DNA of 64,000 nucleotides, from NCBI RefSeq assembly GCF_000347035.1, contig NZ_ANIJ01000049.1, positions 62,001-126,000 on the forward strand. The letters run 5' to 3'. Below are positions 1 to 8,094 of the stretch, in pieces. The stretch's first letter is position 1. Each line of letters opens with the position of its first letter. The notes under the pieces were generated by a model. It was not told the origin of the DNA and did no database searches. It was given only the letters and a program-made list of their open reading frames with translations. The stretch comes from Leptospira sp. B5-022 (GTDB lineage Bacteria > Spirochaetota > Leptospiria > Leptospirales > Leptospiraceae). The position numbers and the translations under genes were made by a program.

Positions 1-66
1 GGGGCAGGTCTTTTGGAAGCTGTGGTGCTCGTGTCCTTCTCCGCGATTATATTTTTTGCGGTTTGA
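1..66 (+). CDS. C-terminal end of an unknown, probably membrane protein (partial)
   Basis: The first 22 codons of the window are open in frame 1 and end in TGA at 64-66. The visible tail is GAGLLEAVVLVSFSAIIFFAV, strongly hydrophobic, so the protein probably ends in a membrane segment. The start and most of the gene lie outside the window. Its stop is 2 bp from the stop of the next, convergent gene. No family can be named from so little sequence. Confidence 0.45.
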   Translation, partial: GAGLLEAVVLVSFSAIIFFAV

Positions 67-68
67 TT

Positions 69-431
69 TTAGAATAAATCTTTGGAAGAGTATAATTTCC
101 ATTCTAGATGATATACTTTTTTGATCCCGAAGTCGCAAGCGGCTTGTAAAATCATTTTTTCATCCGATTCTTGGGATAGGATAGAATAAGCGTCCGTTAG
201 ATCCGAAACGATCTCGGCAAAAATATATGTATGAGTAGGTAAGAATGGAGAAAGTCCTCTCTCCGCAAATCCTCGTAGGGCTCCTAAAAGTCCTGCGAGT
301 AAGATCCTACCTAGTGGTCTTGCTCTTTCTTTCGGAAGATCTAAGCCAGCTTCTTTTGCCGCGCTTAAAAGTTCCTGGAGGGGAATTCCCCCGGATATAG
401 AATTTAAGGATATTTCTTCTCCTTCCTGCAT
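69..431 (-). CDS. Hypothetical protein, 120 aa
   Basis: I do not recognise a family. The longest open frame reaches 554 but would run into queG on the other strand, so I chose the internal ATG at 431, which gives 120 residues beginning MQEGEEISLNSISGG. The middle has a basic-to-hydrophobic stretch (KERARPLGRILLAGLLGAL, about residues 34-52) that may be an amphipathic helix. The C-terminal half looks soluble. No signal peptide is clear. The start lies only 16 bp from the queG start on the opposite strand, so promoters must overlap or one start is wrong. A small Leptospira-specific protein is the best guess. Confidence 0.5.
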   Translation of the reverse strand: MQEGEEISLNSISGGIPLQELLSAAKEAGLDLPKERARPLGRILLAGLLGALRGFAERGLSPFLPTHTYIFAEIVSDLTDAYSILSQESDEKMILQAACDFGIKKVYHLEWKLYSSKDLF

Positions 432-447
432 AAAGAAAGAATACGAT

Positions 448-1392
448 ATGCTTCTCGAAAGTAAAGAACTTCTGGATGAGCTAAGGGATATCGCCGAGGA
501 GAGTGGGTTCCAATTATTCGGCGTAGCGCCAGCTTTTGTTCCGTCGGAGGACAAAGAAAATATTCTTCATTGGGTTCGGGAAGGCCGTCATGGAAATATG
601 GATTGGTATCCTAAAAACATGAACCTTCGACTAGAGCTGGAAGGACTCGGGTTCAAACCTGAATCAGTGATCGCGTTAGGCGCTTTATACAATGATCCCG
701 AATATGAGAATTTGGATCTACCTTACCGTTTTTCCAGATATGCAATGGGAGAAGATTATCATTCCGTTCTTCGAAAAAAAGCTTCCGGCTTATTGGAGTT
801 TTTAAGGAAGAAGTATCCGAATCAAAAGTTCCGACAAGGAGTGGATTCCCTTCCCGTTCCTGAAAAGATCCTAGCAAGAGAAGCTGGCCTAGGTTGGATC
901 GGAAAAAATACTAACCTGATCCATGAAGAATACGGTTCCTTCTTTTTTATTAGTTTAATTTTTACGGATCTTCCTATTAACTTTGTTTCTGTCCAAGCAA
1001 AGGACAGATGTGGTACTTGCAGGGCCTGTATCGATTCTTGTCCAACCAAAGCATTGGAGCCGTATAAAATCGATGCTCGAAAATGTATTTCTTATAAAAC
1101 GATAGAAGATAGGTCCGAGACTGTGAACTCTTTGTACGGATGGGTGTACGGCTGCGATATCTGCCAAGAGATCTGTCCTTGGAATCAGGTCAAGGCCCGT
1201 AAAAAGGGTTGGAAAACAGAGATAGATGAATTTAAGATCCGAGATCTATTCAAAAAAGAAAATCTCTCGGATCTGGATGAGAAAGAATTCAAAAACTATT
1301 TTCAGGACTCCGCAGTAAATAGGATCTCCTACAAACAGATGAGAAGAAATTTAACTGTTTGGGAAAGAGATTCTTCCAAATTTGGAAGATAG
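448..1392 (+). CDS. queG: Epoxyqueuosine reductase QueG
   Basis: Last step of queuosine synthesis: reduces epoxyqueuosine in the wobble position of GUN-anticodon tRNAs to queuosine, using a cobalamin cofactor and two 4Fe-4S clusters in the cytoplasm. The 314-residue protein has the two ferredoxin-type cysteine clusters expected of the family, CGTCRACIDSCP near residue 190 and CDICQEICPWN near residue 230. It also shows the typical GQGVDSLPVPEK-like and AREAGLGWIGKNTNLI stretches (about 130-155). Length is close to short QueG proteins. The ATG at 448 has only a weak purine-rich leader. It overlaps the convergent Pr6Pr-type gene by 42 bp at the 3' end. No other queuosine gene is next to it. Confidence 0.93.
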   Translation: MLLESKELLDELRDIAEESGFQLFGVAPAFVPSEDKENILHWVREGRHGNMDWYPKNMNLRLELEGLGFKPESVIALGALYNDPEYENLDLPYRFSRYAMGEDYHSVLRKKASGLLEFLRKKYPNQKFRQGVDSLPVPEKILAREAGLGWIGKNTNLIHEEYGSFFFISLIFTDLPINFVSVQAKDRCGTCRACIDSCPTKALEPYKIDARKCISYKTIEDRSETVNSLYGWVYGCDICQEICPWNQVKARKKGWKTEIDEFKIRDLFKKENLSDLDEKEFKNYFQDSAVNRISYKQMRRNLTVWERDSSKFGR

Positions 1393-2046
1393 AAGTCTAT
1401 CCACTAAGGCCAAAAAACCCGCGATCAACAGAAATAAAACGAAAATCCCTATGATATTGATAGCTACTCCCGGATACCCTAAACGAGGAACATCCATGAT
1501 ATCATAAGGATACCATTCCTGAATCGCACCCCTGGTTAACGTGAATATCGCGTACGTGATCGGAAGAAGCCCTGCTAAAAAGATCCTAGGAATGGTTACC
1601 GTTTTTGCAGGTCCGAAGATGATCCAACCGGATACAGCAAGTATTGGAGCAAAATCATGTTCTAAGTAACTGGCAGTATCTGCAATGATATCGTTTTTAG
1701 GCACAGTCTTTAGTACGAAGTTAAAAACGATCCCAGTGATCGTTATATCAATGATCCCGATCAAACGCCAAATATGAAAAGAAGAAGATGTCCGATCCAA
1801 ATCTATCGCTAGAAGCAAAGTAGTGATCCCTAAGATTAAATTAGACTGAGTCGTAAAAAAAGAAAATTGATTCAGTAAGCCGTCAATGCCAGGTCCAAAT
1901 GTTCGGGTAAAGCCTGCGTTTGGCGGAAGGGAAGAGGTATGATGATAGGCATACCATAGTTCTAATAGAACGCCTATAAAACAAACAAGAGCTGTGGAAA
2001 GGAATACCAAGCGGGCCAGGATAAGATTGAGTTTAGAAGTTTGCAT
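1351..2046 (-). CDS. Pr6Pr-type integral membrane protein
   Basis: 231 residues with about six hydrophobic segments, starting with one at roughly residues 8-30. The stretch FFTTQSNLILGITTLLLAID (about 63-82) and LEHDFAPILAVSGWIIFGP (about 128-146) match the pattern I know from Pr6Pr / FAR-17a/AIG1-like membrane proteins, in which a buried Thr and His are conserved. Eukaryotic relatives AIG1/ADTRP hydrolyse fatty-acid esters of hydroxy fatty acids; the role in bacteria is not settled. The C-terminus overlaps the end of queG by 42 bp. It lies downstream of the AraC gene in the same direction (about 50 bp gap in the other order), so co-transcription with that regulator is possible but not shown. 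Confidence 0.75.
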   Translation of the reverse strand: MQTSKLNLILARLVFLSTALVCFIGVLLELWYAYHHTSSLPPNAGFTRTFGPGIDGLLNQFSFFTTQSNLILGITTLLLAIDLDRTSSSFHIWRLIGIIDITITGIVFNFVLKTVPKNDIIADTASYLEHDFAPILAVSGWIIFGPAKTVTIPRIFLAGLLPITYAIFTLTRGAIQEWYPYDIMDVPRLGYPGVAINIIGIFVLFLLIAGFLALVDRLLSSKFGRISFPNS

Positions 2047-2096
2047 TTGTTTATCTTTCTCTTCATCAAAATGGATCCGCCGGATTCTTATGAGTT

Positions 2097-2987
2097 TTAG
2101 GAACTCGTCAATGCAATTTTTTTTCTTACATGAGAAGCGTCTCTAGCGGGAGAATCTCCGAAAAATCTGGAATATTCCCGATTAAATTGTGTTACACTTT
2201 CGTATCCGACTTCAAAGGCGGCTCGTGATGCGGAGTAGGAACTATATACCAAAAGTTTTCTTGCTTCCAGAAGTCTAAGTTGTTTTTGGAATTGGATTGG
2301 GCTAAGACCCGTGATCTGCTTGAATTGTCTATGAAAGGTAGTAACGCCTAATCGAGATTTTGCAGCCAGCCGTTTTATTTCCATGGAGGCTGTGTAATTT
2401 TCTCGGATCCATCGAATGGCAGGGTATACGTTTGGACCTTTACCTTGGGCTTGGCAGAATTTTCTCAAACGCCATCCTTGCGGACTAAGAAGGACTCTAT
2501 ATAATATTTCCTTTTCATAGATCGGTGCAAGTGCGGGTATATGTTCGGGCGTTTTCAAAAGTCGTAACATTCGGACCCAAGCTTCTAATAATTCAGTGGA
2601 AGCTTCGCATGCCATAAATTCGTTATTCGCATATTCTTCCGAGGGATCTTTCGGAAGGTCGTTTAATAAATCCAGGATCGATTCTTGGTCCAGTTCGAGA
2701 CCCAAGGAAATATAAGGGCCGTTTTTGCCTTGTTGCACTTTTCCGGTCGCCGGGATATCTGAAGATATAACAAAATAAGAAGCCGCATTTAAGTGGATAG
2801 TCTGCTCTCCTATAGAGATCGTTTTGCCACCTTGCACTACTAATCCGATCATCGGCTCGTAAATTGCCGCGAGTTGGTGCTCGGCTACCTCTCCTTTTAT
2901 GAGTAATACTCTCGGCAGAGCCGTTTTAGTCGGTTTTGTTGTCGCCTGGATCGTTAGCTCGGCAATCTCTTTAAGGATTTCCTTCAT
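2097..2987 (-). CDS. AraC-family transcriptional regulator (AraC_N type)
   Basis: 296 residues. The N-terminal half (about 20-170) resembles the cupin-like AraC_N domain (GEVAEHQLAAIYEPMIGLVVQGGKT), thought to bind a small ligand. The C-terminal 100 residues are a double helix-turn-helix AraC DNA-binding domain: AAKSRLGVTTFHRQFKQITGLSP, then RKLL...AAFEVGYESVTQFNREYSRFFG. Regulators of this subgroup often stand divergently beside a short-chain dehydrogenase that they control, exactly the arrangement here with the SDR gene at 3144. The 156 bp between the two starts should hold both promoters and the operator. I cannot name the inducer. Confidence 0.9.
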   Translation of the reverse strand: MKEILKEIAELTIQATTKPTKTALPRVLLIKGEVAEHQLAAIYEPMIGLVVQGGKTISIGEQTIHLNAASYFVISSDIPATGKVQQGKNGPYISLGLELDQESILDLLNDLPKDPSEEYANNEFMACEASTELLEAWVRMLRLLKTPEHIPALAPIYEKEILYRVLLSPQGWRLRKFCQAQGKGPNVYPAIRWIRENYTASMEIKRLAAKSRLGVTTFHRQFKQITGLSPIQFQKQLRLLEARKLLVYSSYSASRAAFEVGYESVTQFNREYSRFFGDSPARDASHVRKKIALTSS

Positions 2988-3143
2988 TCTTCAGCATAAT
3001 AAAATAGAACCGTATTTTCAAAAGCAAATTCCCGATAATATTTCGATTTTCTTATGATAAGGTAGGATTAGGCAATGAAAAGGTATGATCCGATCTTTAC
3101 GATTTTTTAAAAACCTCTTACGATCAAAGTATTGGAGGACATT

Positions 3144-3896
3144 ATGAAAGTCGCAATTGTCACGGGAGCAAGTAACGGGATCGGAAAAAATACCGCGATC
3201 GAATTAGGGAAACGGGGTATAGGAGTCATTCTTACGTATCATTCGGATAAGAAAGGCGCGGAAGAAGTCGTAAAAGAAGTGGAAAAGAACGGATCGAAGG
3301 CGGTCTGTCTAAAGTTAGATCTGAGCCAAAAGTCCTCTTTCGAAACTTTTGCGGAACTTACAAAGAAGTACCTGGAAGAGATTTGGAAAAGAAAAACGTT
3401 TGATTACTTGGTGAATAACGGAGGTATCGGAGGAGGTATGCCCTTTACGGAGATCACGGAAGAATATTTCGATCAGATATTAAACACAAATTTTAAGGGA
3501 CCGTTCTTCATCACGCAACAACTTGTAAAATTTATGGAGGACAATGGAAGGATCGTGAATACGTCCAGTTCTTCCAGTCATGGATCTTTTGTCGGATATT
3601 CCGCATACGGAGCCTCAAAAGCAGCATTGACTTCCTGGACAAAGTATTTGGCAAAAGAACTTTCTCCCAGAAAGATCAGAGTGAATGCAGTATCGCCAGG
3701 TCCTGTTCACACAAATCTGGGAGGCGGAGTATTCGATAAACATCCCGAATATATCCAACCCTTAGCGGATCAGACCGCACTAGGAAGGATCGGAAGCCCG
3801 GACGATATCGCCAAGGTGATTGTGAATCTATTGTCCGACGAATTTTCTTGGGTAACGGCTCAGGACTTGGAAGTTTCCGGAGGATTTTTACTGTAG
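3144..3896 (+). CDS. Short-chain dehydrogenase/reductase (SDR)
   Basis: NAD(P)-dependent oxidoreductase of the classical SDR family, 250 residues. Visible motifs are TGASNGIGKN (cofactor loop, residues 7-16), NNGGIGG in place of the more usual NNAG, the catalytic Ser in SSSSSHGSF, and YGASKAALTSW with catalytic Tyr and Lys, followed by VNAVSPGPVHT. An in-frame TTG at 3132 is possible, but the ATG at 3144 has GGAGG at 3134-3138, so I place the start there. The gene is divergent from the AraC regulator and is its likely target. Substrate unknown. Confidence 0.88.
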   Translation: MKVAIVTGASNGIGKNTAIELGKRGIGVILTYHSDKKGAEEVVKEVEKNGSKAVCLKLDLSQKSSFETFAELTKKYLEEIWKRKTFDYLVNNGGIGGGMPFTEITEEYFDQILNTNFKGPFFITQQLVKFMEDNGRIVNTSSSSSHGSFVGYSAYGASKAALTSWTKYLAKELSPRKIRVNAVSPGPVHTNLGGGVFDKHPEYIQPLADQTALGRIGSPDDIAKVIVNLLSDEFSWVTAQDLEVSGGFLL

Positions 3897-3904
3897 GGAG
3901 TTTG

Positions 3905-3920
3905 TGTAGGAGCTCCTACA
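3905..3920. repeat. 16-bp perfect palindrome TGTAGGAGCTCCTACA flanked by GAGTTTG
   Basis: Perfect 8-bp arms, sitting 8 bp after the SDR stop. It is flanked on both sides by the 7-mer GAGTTTG (3898-3904 and 3921-3927). Related near-palindromes occur at 4041-4060, 25563-25584 and 57308-57323, all between genes, so this is one copy of a dispersed family. It could also act as a weak terminator. Confidence 0.8.
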
Positions 3921-4005
3921 GAGTTTGCGGTTTAGAATATTACTTGTTGTTTTGAGTTTTTTGTGATACGGCAGGTTGAATAAGAGGAAATGTGTACCAC
4001 CGACC

Positions 4006-4034
4006 CGGCCCCCGCCCAGAAAGGGCGGGGGCCG
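4006..4034. terminator. GC-rich hairpin, 12-bp perfect stem
   Basis: CGGCCCCCGCCC (4006-4017), loop AGAAA, then the exact complement (4023-4034). It lies between the SDR gene and mutY, both on the plus strand. The stem is followed by AACATTTTTG, so a short T-run is present and it may end SDR transcription. The composition is very different from the surroundings. It could instead be a REP-like dispersed repeat. Confidence 0.6.
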
Positions 4035-4040
4035 AACATT

Positions 4041-4060
4041 TTTGTAGGAATTCCAACAAA
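4041..4060. repeat. TGTAGGAA-type near-palindrome, second copy
   Basis: TTTGTAGGAATTCCAACAAA, 10-bp arms with one mismatch, directly after the GC-rich hairpin and 56 bp before mutY. Same family as the palindrome at 3905. Confidence 0.65.
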
Positions 4061-4115
4061 TCCACTTTGAAAACTCCTTTTCTCCCTGGAGTAAAAGGCT
4101 TGGATAGTCAGATAC

Positions 4116-5258
4116 ATGCGAGCCGGTCTGAAAGAAAAAGAAATCGATTCTCCAGGCTATGAATTCGATCCTAAGACAAATTTAAAGCTGAGACATTGGT
4201 TCCTTAAAGAAAAACGAGACTTGGCATTTCGAAAAAATAGAACTCCTTATTCTACTTGGGTAAGCGAGATCATGCTGCAGCAGACAAGGGTGGCAGCAAT
4301 GCTTCCTCTTTACGAAAAGTTTATAGAGAGATTTCCAAAACCGGAAGCTCTTGCGATCGCGGAGGAAGAGGAAGTACTTCGTTACTGGCAGGGACTGGGT
4401 TATTATTCCAGAGCTAAAAATCTTTTGGCTGGAGTCCGAAAGCTCGTGAGCGAGTTCGGTGGGAAATTTCCTAAAAGTTTGGAGGAGGCTCTTTCTCTTC
4501 CCGGTATCGGACCTTACACTGCTCGAGCCATTCTTTCTATTTCCTATAATTTACCCTTTGCCGTTTTGGACGGAAATGCAAAAAGAGTCCTCTCTCGTTT
4601 AGTAATGTTCAGAGAGTCGGGACCGAAAGCCGATCCAATCCTACAAAAAATCGCGGATTCCTTTTTGAATTTGGAATTTCCGGGAGATCACAATGAAGCT
4701 GTAATGGAATTGGGTGCCCGTATCTGTATTCCAAAACCTTTATGTAAGGAATGCCCTCTTCAAGATGACTGCTTGGCCTACCGACATGGTGTACAAGAAT
4801 CTATTCCGGAAATGGAAAAGAAAAAAAAGGAAATTCCTTTAAACATCCGTTTTTATATCCTAAAGACCAAACAAGGTATACTTCTGGTCCGTTACCCGGA
4901 GAGAAGATTTTTTAAAACGATCTATTCTTTGCCTTTTTCTTTCGAAGGCAAACATCCATACGAAGCAGATCCTATATTGGATTGGAATTTAAAACCATCG
5001 GATCTAGGGATCAAATTTAAACATACGATCACTCACCATAAGATCCAAGGTTTTGTTTCCGAAACCGATTTGGATTCAAAGTCGGAGAAGAAGATCCTGG
5101 AGAATTTCCGCAAAATTCGTCCTTCTATAGAGATCAAATACTGTAACTGGAAAAATTTGGAAACGGAGTTTCCATCCTCCATCGCAAAGAAGATCAAACA
5201 AACCCTGGCCAAAGACGGCGCTGTTCTTCCGGGTTTGGAAAATGAAACGAATATTTAA
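4116..5258 (+). CDS. mutY: A/G-specific adenine glycosylase MutY
   Basis: Base-excision repair glycosylase that removes adenine mispaired with 8-oxoguanine. The 380 residues show the expected order: catalytic Glu in SEIMLQQTRV (about 50), WQGLGYYSRA (about 92), helix-hairpin-helix LPGIGPYTARAI (about 128), catalytic Asp in VLDGNAKRVLSR (about 151) and a 4Fe-4S cluster with spacing C-X6-C-X2-C-X5-C (CIPKPLCKECPLQDDC, about 205-220). The C-terminal 140 residues correspond to the NUDIX-like 8-oxoG recognition domain. The start ATG at 4116 lacks a clear ribosome site. The end overlaps the long form of ubiD, suggesting coupled expression. Confidence 0.95.
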   Translation: MRAGLKEKEIDSPGYEFDPKTNLKLRHWFLKEKRDLAFRKNRTPYSTWVSEIMLQQTRVAAMLPLYEKFIERFPKPEALAIAEEEEVLRYWQGLGYYSRAKNLLAGVRKLVSEFGGKFPKSLEEALSLPGIGPYTARAILSISYNLPFAVLDGNAKRVLSRLVMFRESGPKADPILQKIADSFLNLEFPGDHNEAVMELGARICIPKPLCKECPLQDDCLAYRHGVQESIPEMEKKKKEIPLNIRFYILKTKQGILLVRYPERRFFKTIYSLPFSFEGKHPYEADPILDWNLKPSDLGIKFKHTITHHKIQGFVSETDLDSKSEKKILENFRKIRPSIEIKYCNWKNLETEFPSSIAKKIKQTLAKDGAVLPGLENETNI

Positions 5259-5268
5259 AAGGAAAACT

Positions 5269-7026
5269 ATGAGCATTCGATCTACTTCAGAATTCGTAAA
5301 AGAACTTTCTAAACAAGGAGAACTTCTAGAAATAAAGGAAGAAGTGGATCCTATTCTGGAGATCGCAGAGATCCAGAGAAGGGTAGTCGCTAAAAGAGGA
5401 CCCGCCCTTCTGTTCTCAAATGTAAAAGGATCAAAATTTTCCGTAGCCACCAACCTATACGGATCGGAAAGAAGGATCAGGATCGCATTCGGTGAAGAAC
5501 CCGAAAAGTTTATTCAAAAAATCGCATATACAGCGAAACATCTGATGCCCCCTTCTCCAAAAAAAGTATGGGAAGCAAGGTCCCTTGCCTGGACCGCTCT
5601 AAAGGTTGGACTTAGAAAAGTAAACAAGGCTCCTATTCTGGATTCCGAATTGCAAAGTTTGGATGAGTTGCCCGCATTAAAATCCTGGCCTAAAGACGCA
5701 GGAAGATTTATCACATTACCTTTGGTATATACGGAAAGTCCCAAAACCGGAAAAGGAAATTTGGGAATGTATCGTATTCAATTCCATGGACCTAAACTTA
5801 CCGGGATGCATATACAGATCCATAGAGGAGGGGGGTTTCATTATTCGGAGGCGGAAGAGGAAGGAAATGTATTACCGGCTCATATCTATGTAGGAGGTCC
5901 TCCTGCGCTTACCATTTCCGCAGTGGCGCCTCTGCCCGAAGAGATCAGTGAATTTTTGCTCGCATCACTTTTATTAGGCGAAAGGCTAAAGGTTGTCAAA
6001 AATAAAAAGATCAGTCCGCTTCCTATCGTTGCGGATGCAGACTTTGCTCTCATCGGAAAAATCCCTCCGAAGATCAGGAGACCGGAAGGACCTTTTGGAG
6101 ATCATTACGGATATTACGCATTAAAGCACGATTATCCGGTATTCGAAGTGGATAAAATTTACGCTCGTAAGGATGCGATTTGGCCTGCCACAGTGGTTGG
6201 ACGTCCTCCACAAGAAGATCATTGGATCGCAGAGTATCTGCAGCATTTATTATCTCCAATGTTCCCGATCGTAATGCCTCAGGTAAAAGGAATTTGGGCT
6301 TACGAAGAATCCGGAGTACATTCTTTAGCGGCTGCGATCGTAAAAGAAAGATACAAAAAAGAGGCATTTATGGGCGCTCTTAGGATTTTGGGAGAAGGAC
6401 AATTATCTCTCACTAAGTTCTTGATCGTGACCGACCAAGACGTTCCTCTGATGGATTTTAAAACTACTTTTCTTGCAGCACTAGAAAGGTTCCAACCGGA
6501 GACGGACTTACATATCTTCTCCAATATTTCTCAAGATACATTGGACTATACAGGACCGAAAGTTAACGAAGGAAGTAAGGCGATATTACTAGGAGTTGGA
6601 CCCAAAATCCAAAAATTAAAACCTAAGATCACTTCTACTTTGAAAAATTCTAAATTCAAAGATCCTAAAGTATATTGTCCTGGGGTCTTAGTGGTTTCCG
6701 GACCAAAATACAAAAAAGGGGACGGATCTCTGGAGTTACTTCGTAAAGAAGCGATCACCCAGGGATTTTTATTCGTATTCTTAGTAGATGATTCGGGGGA
6801 AGCTACAAAATCCGATCATGATTTCATTTGGAATGTATTTACTCGATTCGAACCTGCTGCGGATATTTTCGGCGACTCTAAAGTCATCCGAAATCATATT
6901 TCTTTCCAAGGTCCCATCCTTGTGGATGCAAGATTAAAAACTTGGTATCCTCCCGTTCTGGAAGAAGATCCTAAAATCTCCAAACAAGTGGAGAATAGAT
7001 TTGGTAGACTTTTGGATTCACTATAG
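5269..7026 (+). CDS. UbiD-family decarboxylase
   Basis: Prenylated-FMN-dependent (de)carboxylase family, 585 residues from the ATG at 5269. That start has AAAAGG about 6-9 bp upstream; an ATG at 5242, inside mutY, is the alternative. Family signatures seen: LPAHIYVGGPPALTISAVAPLPE (about 205-230) and RPEGPFGDHYGYYA (about 275-288), which carries the acidic active-site residues. UbiD proteins act on polyprenyl-hydroxybenzoate or, in futalosine-pathway bacteria, a naphthoate intermediate of menaquinone. Because Leptospira use menaquinone, a MqnL-like role is possible, but this is inference. No UbiX-like prenyltransferase is nearby; it must be encoded elsewhere. Confidence 0.88.
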   Translation: MSIRSTSEFVKELSKQGELLEIKEEVDPILEIAEIQRRVVAKRGPALLFSNVKGSKFSVATNLYGSERRIRIAFGEEPEKFIQKIAYTAKHLMPPSPKKVWEARSLAWTALKVGLRKVNKAPILDSELQSLDELPALKSWPKDAGRFITLPLVYTESPKTGKGNLGMYRIQFHGPKLTGMHIQIHRGGGFHYSEAEEEGNVLPAHIYVGGPPALTISAVAPLPEEISEFLLASLLLGERLKVVKNKKISPLPIVADADFALIGKIPPKIRRPEGPFGDHYGYYALKHDYPVFEVDKIYARKDAIWPATVVGRPPQEDHWIAEYLQHLLSPMFPIVMPQVKGIWAYEESGVHSLAAAIVKERYKKEAFMGALRILGEGQLSLTKFLIVTDQDVPLMDFKTTFLAALERFQPETDLHIFSNISQDTLDYTGPKVNEGSKAILLGVGPKIQKLKPKITSTLKNSKFKDPKVYCPGVLVVSGPKYKKGDGSLELLRKEAITQGFLFVFLVDDSGEATKSDHDFIWNVFTRFEPAADIFGDSKVIRNHISFQGPILVDARLKTWYPPVLEEDPKISKQVENRFGRLLDSL

Positions 7027-7054
7027 GAACCTGTCTCCAAATGTCTCTAGGCTC

Positions 7055-7081
7055 TTGATAACTTGCCGAGCGAACTATAAC
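7055..7081 (+). promoter_or_regulatory. Possible promoter of hldD
   Basis: TTGATA (7055-7060) and TATAAC (7076-7081) are separated by 15 bp, slightly short for a sigma-70 promoter. They lie in the 72-bp gap before hldD. Read by eye only. Confidence 0.25.
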
Positions 7082-7098
7082 TAAATGGATGAATCGGA

Positions 7099-8061
7099 AT
7101 GAAACGAGTAATCGTTACCGGCGGAGCCGGATTGATCGGAAGTAATATAGTCAGACTTCTAAACGAGCAGGGGATCTCTGATATCCTCATCGTCGACCAT
7201 TTGGGCAAGACTAATAAATGGAAAAACCTAAGAGGTTTACAATATTCTGACTATTCCGAAAAAGAGGAATTCCTAGAAAAAATACAAACCACCGATATCT
7301 TAAAAGAATATTCTCATATCTTTCATTTGGGCGCTTGTTCCTCCACAACGGAAACGGATGCTTCTTATCTGATCCGAAACAATTATGAATACACTAAGAT
7401 CCTAGCGGAAGAATCGTTGCGTAGAAAGATCCAATTTTTATACGCCTCCTCTGCAGCCACTTATGGAGACGGGCAATTTGGATACGACGATAAGGCGCCG
7501 ATCCATTCTTTAAAACCCCTTAATATGTACGGATACTCCAAACAAATGTTCGATCTATATGCCTTAAAAAAAGGATTCTTAGATAAGATCACCGGAGTGA
7601 AATATTTCAATATATTCGGATTCGGAGAGGCTCATAAGGGAGATATGAGATCCGTAGTGTTAAAAGGATACGAGCAGATCTCTACCGAAGGAAAATTAAA
7701 ATTATTCAAGTCTTACCGTCCGGATTACAAGGACGGGGAACAAAAAAGGGACTTCTTATACGTTAAAGATGCCGCCAAGATCAGCCTCTATCTTTTAGAA
7801 AATCGTAAATTCGGTTTATATAATGTAGGAAGAGGACAAGCGGAAACCTGGAAATCGCTCGCTTCCGCATTATTCAAGGCCATGGGAAAACCGGAAAATA
7901 TAGAATATATGGAAATGCCGGAGAGTTTAAAGGCAAAATACCAGTATTACACAAAGGCTGAGACCCAAAAATTGATCTCCAGCGGTTTTAAAGAAGGATT
8001 TACTGATTTGGAAACTGCGATTGCGGATTACGTGGATCTGATCCGAAAAGAAGAAGAATAA
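7099..8061 (+). CDS. hldD: ADP-L-glycero-D-manno-heptose 6-epimerase HldD
   Basis: Extended SDR epimerase that converts ADP-D-glycero-D-manno-heptose to the L-glycero form used in LPS core. 320 residues. The Rossmann loop is TGGAGLIGSN (residues 6-15). GACSSTTETD (about 77-86) is characteristic of HldD/RfaD, and YGYSKQMFD (about 143) holds the catalytic Tyr and Lys. C-terminal family stretches such as RDFLYVKD and YNVGRG are present. It stands alone between ubiD (72 bp upstream) and a strong hairpin just after its stop, so it is probably transcribed as a single gene. Other heptose genes are not in the window. Confidence 0.93.
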   Translation: MKRVIVTGGAGLIGSNIVRLLNEQGISDILIVDHLGKTNKWKNLRGLQYSDYSEKEEFLEKIQTTDILKEYSHIFHLGACSSTTETDASYLIRNNYEYTKILAEESLRRKIQFLYASSAATYGDGQFGYDDKAPIHSLKPLNMYGYSKQMFDLYALKKGFLDKITGVKYFNIFGFGEAHKGDMRSVVLKGYEQISTEGKLKLFKSYRPDYKDGEQKRDFLYVKDAAKISLYLLENRKFGLYNVGRGQAETWKSLASALFKAMGKPENIEYMEMPESLKAKYQYYTKAETQKLISSGFKEGFTDLETAIADYVDLIRKEEE

Positions 8062-8092
8062 TGGGGGTCCTTTAAGAGAACCCCCAATTATT
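8059..8092. terminator. Bidirectional terminator-like hairpin between hldD and arsR
   Basis: TGGGGGT (8062-8068) pairs with ACCCCCA (8080-8086), with a 11-nt loop and AT-rich extension through the hldD stop codon, followed by ATTATTAATT. The convergent ArsR gene ends at 8095, so the same hairpin can serve both genes. Confidence 0.7.
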
Positions 8093-8094
8093 AA

